From positions 1 through 13,371 of the forward strand of contig JAUXUZ010000546.1 in the NCBI GenBank assembly GCA_030680655.1: a stretch of DNA of 13,371 bases, in the 5' to 3' direction. Below the pieces are notes generated by a model. It did not search any database. It was not told where the DNA came from and saw nothing but the letters and a program-made list of their open reading frames with translations. Positions within the stretch are counted from its first letter, which is position 1, and every line of letters starts with the position of its first letter. A program made the position numbers and the translations under genes. Shown here one piece after another: positions 10,635-13,371 of the stretch. The stretch is from Phycisphaerales bacterium. GTDB taxonomy: Bacteria; Planctomycetota; Phycisphaerae; Phycisphaerales; UBA1924.

Positions 10635-13371
10635 ATGGCAGCAAAAGTAAACAAGACAGTCGTCATCGCCCTCGTCGCGGGTGTGGTGTGCGTGGTGGCC
10701 GGCGTGATGTTCCTGATGACGTTCGTGCTGCGCAGCGGGAGCGACCTGGCCCTGCAGGGGGACCGCCTGATGGAGGCGGGCAAGCACGACGAGGCCGCCT
10801 CGGCCTACTCCAAGGCCGTGAACAAAGACCGCAACAACATCGAGTACATCCAGAAGTGGGGCAAAGCGCTCAGCAGCCAGACGCCCACCAGCCTGCAGGC
10901 TTACTCAGACCGGTACCGCGCCTGGCTGTCGACGCAGAGGCTGATCGCGAACGTCAAGCGCGTGGACCCCGCGGCCCACCGCGCGGTGCTCGACATGGTG
11001 CTCAGCGACGCACGCATCAGCCCGCGCGCAGGCCCGGTGTGGCAGATGCTCGAGAGCGACTCGTCGGACATCATCGCCCGCATGAAGGACGAGCCGCAGG
11101 AGAAGATCGACCAGATCCGCCGCTACCGCGGCATCGCCACGGTGGGCAAGATGGGCCAGTCGCTGGAGGTCTCGACCGAAGACCGGGCCCGGGCCAAGGA
11201 CGACCTGCTGACGGCCATGGGGGCCGACGCCACCGATGCGCTCGCCGCCGTCTACTACGCAGACTTGATGCGGCTCTCGTCAGAGAAGCTCCGGGCCGGG
11301 ATCAACGAGGAGGACGCCGACGCGACCCTCGCCGAGGGCTTGGCCGCGATGCAGGCGTTCTGTGACAAGCACCCAACGTCAACCGTCGCCCGGCTCGGCC
11401 TGCTGCAGCTGGAGATCGCCGACTTGACCGCCAAGGCGCGGAAGAACCCCTCGGCGACCACCGAGTACCAGGCGCAGATCAAACCGAAGATGGAAGCGCT
11501 GCTGGCGACGCTTGAGTCGGAAGACCCGGCCAACGTTGACGAGTTCGTCGCGACGCAGGTTCTCGACACGGTCGTACGCGAAAAGATCACCGACGCGGTC
11601 GAACGCGGCGCAAAGATCTTCGAGCGGATCGTCGCAGCGAAGCCTGACAAGCCCTTCGCCCGACTGATGATGGCCCGGTTCAACGCGACGACCGACGCGC
11701 CCCGCAAGGCGGCCGACGAGTTCAAGAAGATCATGGACCTGCCGAACCAGCCGGTGAGCCCGACCGGGCTATCGCTGTTCGGCGTGCGCGACTCCGCGGC
11801 CATCCAGCGCGTCGACTCGCTCATCGCGCTCACCGAGCGGCAGAAGACCCCGGCCGACCGCGCCGCGGCCCTCACCGAGACCAAGGCCGCCCGCGACGAG
11901 CTGCGTGCCCGGTCGACGGTTGACGACGCCCCGAAAACGCTCATCGACGCGAAGATCGCGCTCCTCTCAAACGACAGCGCCGAGGCCCGCAAGCTCCTGG
12001 GCCAGTACCACCAGAGCACGAGCTACAGCGACGCCGCAGCCTTGATGCTCTCGGCCCGCGTTCTCTATACACAGGGGCTCAAGGGCGAAGCCAAGACGAT
12101 GCTGGTTCGGATCCTCGACCGGCGGATGGGCAACGCCGAGGTGTTCAAGATGCTCTGCCAGATCGACTCTGAGTTGAACAACCTCCCCAGCGCGTTGAAC
12201 TGGAGCGAGCAGGGCCTGAGCATCGCCCCCAACGACCCGATGCTGATCTCGATGAAGGAGCAGTTGGAGAACTCCATCCGCAACGTCGGCAACACCGACC
12301 CTCTGCAGCGGACACTCGCCGAGATGAAGAACGCGATCCTGCTCGCTCCGCCCGACCTGGAGGTTGTCAAGGCGAAGGGCCTCGTCGCAATCCCGCTGTG
12401 CACCAAGCCCGAGCACTTCGTCGAGGTCGCGCGCATGATGCGCCGCGTCGGACGCGAGGAGGGCCTGGGGGCCACCAACCGTGGCCTGGAGAAGTTCCCC
12501 ACCGACCCAACGCTTTTGGCCATGTCCAAACGCTTCATGATCACAGACCCGCTCAAGGAAGAGCTCGAACGCCTCGACGGTGATCCGAACCTCTCGCCGC
12601 TGGAGAAAGAGATCGGCCGCTACTTCGCGCTGGGTCAGAGCGGCAAGACCGCCGAAGCGATGCAGGCACTCGAGCGCGCCGCAGCGATCGACCCCGAGCA
12701 CCCGCTGATCGTTGCCGGGCTCTTCGAGCAGGCGTTGGCCGGCGGCAAGCTGGACCGTGCCGCCGAGCTTGCGCAGAAGGCCAAAGAGAAGAACCTCGAC
12801 AAGGCCGACGGCCGCATCTACGCCGCCCGGCTGGCCGAAGCGCACGGCCGGTTTACCGACGCGATCCCCCTCTTGGAGCGGGCGAGCGAGATCGACCGGC
12901 TCAACCCGCTCACGTGGCGCTACCTGGGCAACGCCTACCTCGCCGTCAACGACAGGGCCAAGGCGCTCGCCGCCTTCTCACGCTCGCTGCAGATCAAGCC
13001 CGACGACATCCTGACCATCAACAGCCACATCCAGTGCCTGATGAGCATGGACCGCACCACCGAGGCGCTCAGCGCCGCCCGTGAGGCGTCGCGCATGGGC
13101 ATCTCGCACCCGGGGTTCCTCCAGTTGTGGCTGCTGCTTGAGTTCCGCGTGGGCGACAGGGACCTCGCCCTCGACCGACGCGCGTTCATCCTCCGCACAG
13201 ACCCCAGCAACATCGACAACGCGCTCGAGTACGCCAAGTGCCTCATCGAAGTCCGCCGGCTGACCGAGGCCCGCCAGGTGATGGACGCTGTGGAGAACGC
13301 CGCGAACACCCCCGAGCTCACCAAGGCCCTGCAGCTGCCGCTGGGCATGATGAAGGCGGCGCTGCGCGGCG
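10635..13371 (+). CDS. Large membrane-anchored TPR-repeat protein, 3' end beyond the window
   Basis: The frame is open from the ATG at 10635 to the right edge (912 codons, no stop), so the C-terminus is missing. GAGG at 10623-10626, 8 bases upstream, supports the start; an ATG at 10627 is out of frame and stops after seven codons. Residues 8-32 are one hydrophobic segment after a short basic N-terminus, with no lipobox, which suggests an uncleaved anchor with the rest outside the cytoplasm. A first TPR lies at about 39-68 (GDRLMEAGKHDEAASAYSKAV). Helical, charged sequence follows, and clear consecutive TPRs cover about 660-860, for example LGNAYLAVNDRAKALAAFSRSL. Large TPR proteins (PrsT type) are regular partners of exosortase/EPS loci and probably scaffold the assembly complex. 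Its position right after the exosortase supports that role here. Confidence 0.85.
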   Translation, partial: MAAKVNKTVVIALVAGVVCVVAGVMFLMTFVLRSGSDLALQGDRLMEAGKHDEAASAYSKAVNKDRNNIEYIQKWGKALSSQTPTSLQAYSDRYRAWLSTQRLIANVKRVDPAAHRAVLDMVLSDARISPRAGPVWQMLESDSSDIIARMKDEPQEKIDQIRRYRGIATVGKMGQSLEVSTEDRARAKDDLLTAMGADATDALAAVYYADLMRLSSEKLRAGINEEDADATLAEGLAAMQAFCDKHPTSTVARLGLLQLEIADLTAKARKNPSATTEYQAQIKPKMEALLATLESEDPANVDEFVATQVLDTVVREKITDAVERGAKIFERIVAAKPDKPFARLMMARFNATTDAPRKAADEFKKIMDLPNQPVSPTGLSLFGVRDSAAIQRVDSLIALTERQKTPADRAAALTETKAARDELRARSTVDDAPKTLIDAKIALLSNDSAEARKLLGQYHQSTSYSDAAALMLSARVLYTQGLKGEAKTMLVRILDRRMGNAEVFKMLCQIDSELNNLPSALNWSEQGLSIAPNDPMLISMKEQLENSIRNVGNTDPLQRTLAEMKNAILLAPPDLEVVKAKGLVAIPLCTKPEHFVEVARMMRRVGREEGLGATNRGLEKFPTDPTLLAMSKRFMITDPLKEELERLDGDPNLSPLEKEIGRYFALGQSGKTAEAMQALERAAAIDPEHPLIVAGLFEQALAGGKLDRAAELAQKAKEKNLDKADGRIYAARLAEAHGRFTDAIPLLERASEIDRLNPLTWRYLGNAYLAVNDRAKALAAFSRSLQIKPDDILTINSHIQCLMSMDRTTEALSAAREASRMGISHPGFLQLWLLLEFRVGDRDLALDRRAFILRTDPSNIDNALEYAKCLIEVRRLTEARQVMDAVENAANTPELTKALQLPLGMMKAALRG

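Noticed and set aside
9801..10787. Long antisense open frame over the exosortase C-terminus and TPR start (328 codons)
   Set aside because: It covers two well-supported plus-strand genes and their hairpin, and its Arg/His/Gln-rich sequence has no recognisable domain.
1..13371. CRISPR arrays, insertion sequences or phage genes
   Set aside because: No regularly spaced repeats, terminal inverted repeats with a transposase, or phage-type proteins were seen on either strand.

Overview
The window is a GC-rich stretch (roughly two thirds G+C by eye) of a bacterial chromosome, most likely from a planctomycete of the Phycisphaerae type. This placement is an inference. It rests on the mix of an exosortase/polysaccharide-export locus, a membrane protein carrying a double zinc ribbon of the CxxCGYDxTGL...CPECG type, the lineage-divergent N-terminus of ribosomal protein bL34, and scattered housekeeping genes in small, mostly single-gene units. 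There are no insertion sequences, integrases, CRISPR arrays or rRNA genes.

Left part (1-5522), housekeeping and small membrane genes. A secreted LVIVD-type beta-propeller protein runs off the left edge on the minus strand (1-1130). Divergent from it is a double-zinc-ribbon membrane protein (1388-2188). This converges within 5 bp on nadD (NAD synthesis, minus), which is preceded by an unrecognised single-pass membrane protein (2998-3486, minus). A tRNA-Glu(UUC) gene at 3677-3751 is followed by a perfect 12-bp hairpin and then a small DoxX-like membrane protein (3866-4261). This converges on rnc (RNase III, minus). A 331-bp leader region separates rnc from the 50-residue ribosomal protein gene rpmH, which ends in a textbook intrinsic terminator. 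lipA (lipoyl synthase, minus) then faces rpmH.

Right part (7063-13371), a plus-strand envelope-polysaccharide operon. An outer-membrane polysaccharide export lipoprotein (Wza/BexD type with two SLBB domains and a long Pro/Ala-rich linker) is followed by a fused exosortase-EpsI protein and then by a very large TPR protein anchored by one N-terminal membrane segment, which runs off the right edge. In known exosortase systems such loci make and export an extracellular polysaccharide and process PEP-CTERM-type proteins at the cell surface. Here the export channel, the sorting transpeptidase and a TPR scaffold are visible, but no substrate protein or glycosyltransferase is.

Points for a second look: the RNase III has Ala where the family has a metal-binding Asp; three tandem hairpins, two with the same stem sequence, sit between the export gene and the exosortase; another hairpin abuts the ribosome-binding site of the TPR gene; and rpmH is not next to rnpA. 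No clearly new biological system is proven by this window. The exosortase locus is the best candidate for lineage-specific biology.
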